From: Bacillota bacterium
GTDB taxonomy: Bacteria; Bacillota; Clostridia; Peptostreptococcales; Anaerovoracaceae
NCBI GenBank assembly: GCA_017619905.1
Contig: JAFZRK010000027.1
Coordinates: 1 to 19,148, forward strand
Direction: 5' to 3'
DNA length: 19,148 nt
Shown here: positions 17,235 through 19,148 of the stretch, one piece after another
Position numbering within the stretch: position 1 is the stretch's first letter
Layout: each line of letters begins with the position of its first letter
The notes under the pieces: generated by a model
What the model was told of the DNA's origin: nothing
Database searches by the model: none
The model's input: the letters and a program-made list of their open reading frames with translations, nothing else
Translations under genes and position numbers: made by a program

Positions 17235-19033
17235 TCTATCCGAATATAATCGAGCTTCCGGATGAGATAGCAGGAAAGATAGCTGCGGGAGAGGTCATAG
17301 AAAGGCCTCTTTCTGTAGTTAAGGAGCTTCTGGAGAACTCCATAGACGCCGGCGCCACTTCCGTTACAGTCGAGATAAGCAAGGGCGGCAAGGAATACAT
17401 ACGCGTTACGGACAACGGCAGCGGCATCTCAAAGGACCAGCTTAAGCTTGCGTTTACCCGCCACGCGACCAGCAAGCTCAGGACGACGGAGGACCTTGAC
17501 GCCATCGATACGCTGGGGTTCAGAGGCGAGGCGCTTGCTTCCATTGCTTCTGTCTCCAGGACGGAACTTGTCTCAAAGCCCGCGGGACAGAAGCTCGGCG
17601 CCCGCATCACGATCGAGAATTCCAATATCTTAAGCATAGAAGACGCTGCCTGCGAGGAAGGTACTACCATCATAGTAAGGGACCTGTTCTGCAGCATACC
17701 TGCGCGCCTCAAGTTCCTTAAACCGGACAACACCGAGAGCGCGCTTATAACCGACTATGTTTCTAAGATGGCCATCGCCTGGCCTCAGGTCCGCATACGC
17801 CTCATTTCAAACGGGTCGACCCTTTTTACCAGTACCGGCAAAAACTCGCTGAAACAGGCCATAATGACCGTCTACAGCCCCAAGATGTGCGCTTCTCTGC
17901 TCGAGCTTGCAGCAGACGACGGCAGCATGCGCGTCAAGGGATACATCTCTTCGCCGACATATTACGAGAAGAACCGCAGGAGGCAGGTCTTCTTCGTTAA
18001 CGGCCGTCTGATAAAGAGCAAGCTTCTTGAGAACGCGGTCGCTCAGGCATACAGCGACAAACTGTTCGACGGAATGTATCCGGCTGTATTCATCTTCCTG
18101 TATGTTGAACCTACACAGCTGGACGTAAACATCCATCCGCACAAGACGGAAGTGCGCTTCTATCAGGAGAAAGCCGTCAGCGATTTTGTCGTTGCATCTG
18201 TCCGCAGGGCGCTGCTTGATCCCAAGGGGCTGGAGGTAAGGACGCAGACGCCGGAGCCTCAGGTTCATGAGGTAATACCGGAGGTTCCGGTTTCCGATGT
18301 CCGGAGCGTTTTTGCGGAGCCGGCAGTCAGCGATTCGGAAGACTCTCCTGAGCCGGTCATCGATTCCGGCCTGGACGATTTCTTTAAGGAACTGAGGGTC
18401 TCCCGCGAAGAGCCGGAGCAGGTCCAGGAAGAGTTCTTCGAATACAATACATCAAAACGGCTTCTGTTCTCGGGTCTGACGTACATAGGTCAGTTCCGCG
18501 ATACCTACCTGATACTTAAGGACGCGGACGGGCTGTATCTTCTGGATCAGCATGCGGCGCACGAAAGGATCATGTACGAGAAGCTTATCAGGAGCTTTAA
18601 TTCCGAGATGAACGCGTCCCAGCAGCTTCTGGTTCCTATGATAAAAGACGTCGGGATCGCTGACATGCAGCAGGCCCGAAGCGCAGCTTCGCAGCTTCTT
18701 GAGCTAGGTTTCGACATCGCGGAGTTCGGCCCGTCCTCGTTTGCCGTAAGCGCGGTTCCGGGTTTCATGGATATCCCGGAAGCGGAGGACTTCATAGACG
18801 AATTCTTCGCAGCTTCTCTTGAAGGACGCAGCGTGCAGGCCAGAAAGGATCAGATAATAATGCGTTCCTGCAAGTCCGCGGTAAAGGCTCACGATCATCT
18901 GTCTATTGAAGAGATCTCCGCTCTGATGCTGGATCTCGACCGCTGCGAAAACCCGTATTCCTGCCCGCACGGCAGACCTGTTTTCGTTAAGTTCACGGAA
19001 TACGAACTCGAGAGACTGTTCAGAAGAAAATGA
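17231..19033 (+). CDS. mutL: DNA mismatch repair protein MutL (endonuclease type)
   Basis: ATPase and nicking endonuclease of mismatch repair. 600 residues. N-terminal GHKL ATPase: AAGEVIERP, catalytic E35 and Mg-binding N36 in LLENSIDAGAT, DNGSGI (61-66), GFRGEAL (96-102). An acidic, proline-rich linker spans about 330-405. The C-terminal domain has the endonuclease motif DQHAAHERIMYE (439-450) plus C547 in SCKSAVKA and CPHGRP (578-583), all zinc/active-site elements of nicking MutL proteins, so a MutH partner is not expected. QLLVP (465-469) resembles the beta-clamp contact of Bacillus MutL. AAGGAGGAGG at 17211-17220 lies ten bases before the ATG, which overlaps mutS as ATGA. The stop overlaps miaA as ATGA. 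Confidence 0.98.
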   Translation: MIYPNIIELPDEIAGKIAAGEVIERPLSVVKELLENSIDAGATSVTVEISKGGKEYIRVTDNGSGISKDQLKLAFTRHATSKLRTTEDLDAIDTLGFRGEALASIASVSRTELVSKPAGQKLGARITIENSNILSIEDAACEEGTTIIVRDLFCSIPARLKFLKPDNTESALITDYVSKMAIAWPQVRIRLISNGSTLFTSTGKNSLKQAIMTVYSPKMCASLLELAADDGSMRVKGYISSPTYYEKNRRRQVFFVNGRLIKSKLLENAVAQAYSDKLFDGMYPAVFIFLYVEPTQLDVNIHPHKTEVRFYQEKAVSDFVVASVRRALLDPKGLEVRTQTPEPQVHEVIPEVPVSDVRSVFAEPAVSDSEDSPEPVIDSGLDDFFKELRVSREEPEQVQEEFFEYNTSKRLLFSGLTYIGQFRDTYLILKDADGLYLLDQHAAHERIMYEKLIRSFNSEMNASQQLLVPMIKDVGIADMQQARSAASQLLELGFDIAEFGPSSFAVSAVPGFMDIPEAEDFIDEFFAASLEGRSVQARKDQIIMRSCKSAVKAHDHLSIEEISALMLDLDRCENPYSCPHGRPVFVKFTEYELERLFRRK

Positions 19034-19148
19034 TAAAGACTGTTTTCGTGGTTGGGCCGACGGCCTCCGGTAAAACAGAATACGCGGTCCGGCTTGCGGA
19101 AGACCTCGGAGGTGAGATAGTTTCCGCCGATTCCATGCAGATCTACAA
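19030..19148 (+). CDS. miaA: tRNA dimethylallyltransferase, N-terminal fragment (cut by window end)
   Basis: Transfers a dimethylallyl group from DMAPP to A37 of tRNAs reading UNN codons (i6A). Only the first 39 full codons are in the window: the P-loop GPTASGKT (residues 9-16) and the downstream SADSMQIY signature (33-40) are both diagnostic. The ATG at 19030 overlaps the mutL stop as ATGA. mutS-mutL-miaA is a recurrent Firmicutes order, with hfq often next. The DMAPP substrate comes from the MEP pathway begun by dxs in the same block. Confidence 0.93.
   Translation, partial: MIKTVFVVGPTASGKTEYAVRLAEDLGGEIVSADSMQIY

Overview
The window is one unbroken head-to-tail block of housekeeping genes, all on the + strand, with almost no non-coding DNA. 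I count 18 genes, the first and last cut by the window edges. RNase J, a YlbF-family protein, YqeK, RsfS, an Asp23/YqhY-family protein and a MutL carrying its own endonuclease motif together point to a Bacillota (Firmicutes) bacterium. Fairly GC-rich coding with frequent ATA and AGG/AGA codons and many Clostridia-like gene neighbours suggests class Clostridia; the exact family is not determined here.

Layout. (1) 1-4430, translation: 3' part of aspS, then one reading frame joining a YqeK-like HD phosphohydrolase to the ribosome-silencing factor RsfS, then leuS. (2) 4432-6445, RNA decay: rnjA and a ylbF-family gene. (3) 6435-8090: an M24 aminopeptidase (pepP type) and efp; a near-consensus vegetative promoter lies inside the 3' end of the peptidase gene and should drive efp. 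(4) 8091-8203: the only sizeable spacer, 113 nt, with two hairpins and no obvious promoter. (5) 8204-14707: an asp23/yqhY-nusB-xseA-xseB-ispA-dxs-tlyA run, a classic Firmicutes order, with a TsaD/Kae1-like gene where folD sits in Bacillus. (6) 14709-19148, mismatch repair and tRNA modification: mutS, mutL and the first 40 codons of miaA.

Most genes overlap by 4-19 nt or are one base apart, so translational coupling in long transcripts is likely. Compared with Bacillus and Clostridium, as I recall their order, the spoIIIA operon and accBC normally found between efp and yqhY are missing, and tlyA runs straight into mutS rather than into (nadK-)argR-recN-spoIVB-spo0A. Both losses fit a lineage that no longer sporulates, but this is inference from local context only.

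No wholly new multi-gene system is evident. The points most worth a second look are the YqeK-RsfS fusion with a well-formed internal ribosome binding site that could also make free RsfS, the Kae1-like paralogue that keeps its metal-binding residues but has lost a hallmark TsaD motif, the IspA with a shortened loop after its second Asp-rich motif, the intragenic efp promoter, and the structured spacer before an asp23 gene that lacks a Shine-Dalgarno sequence.
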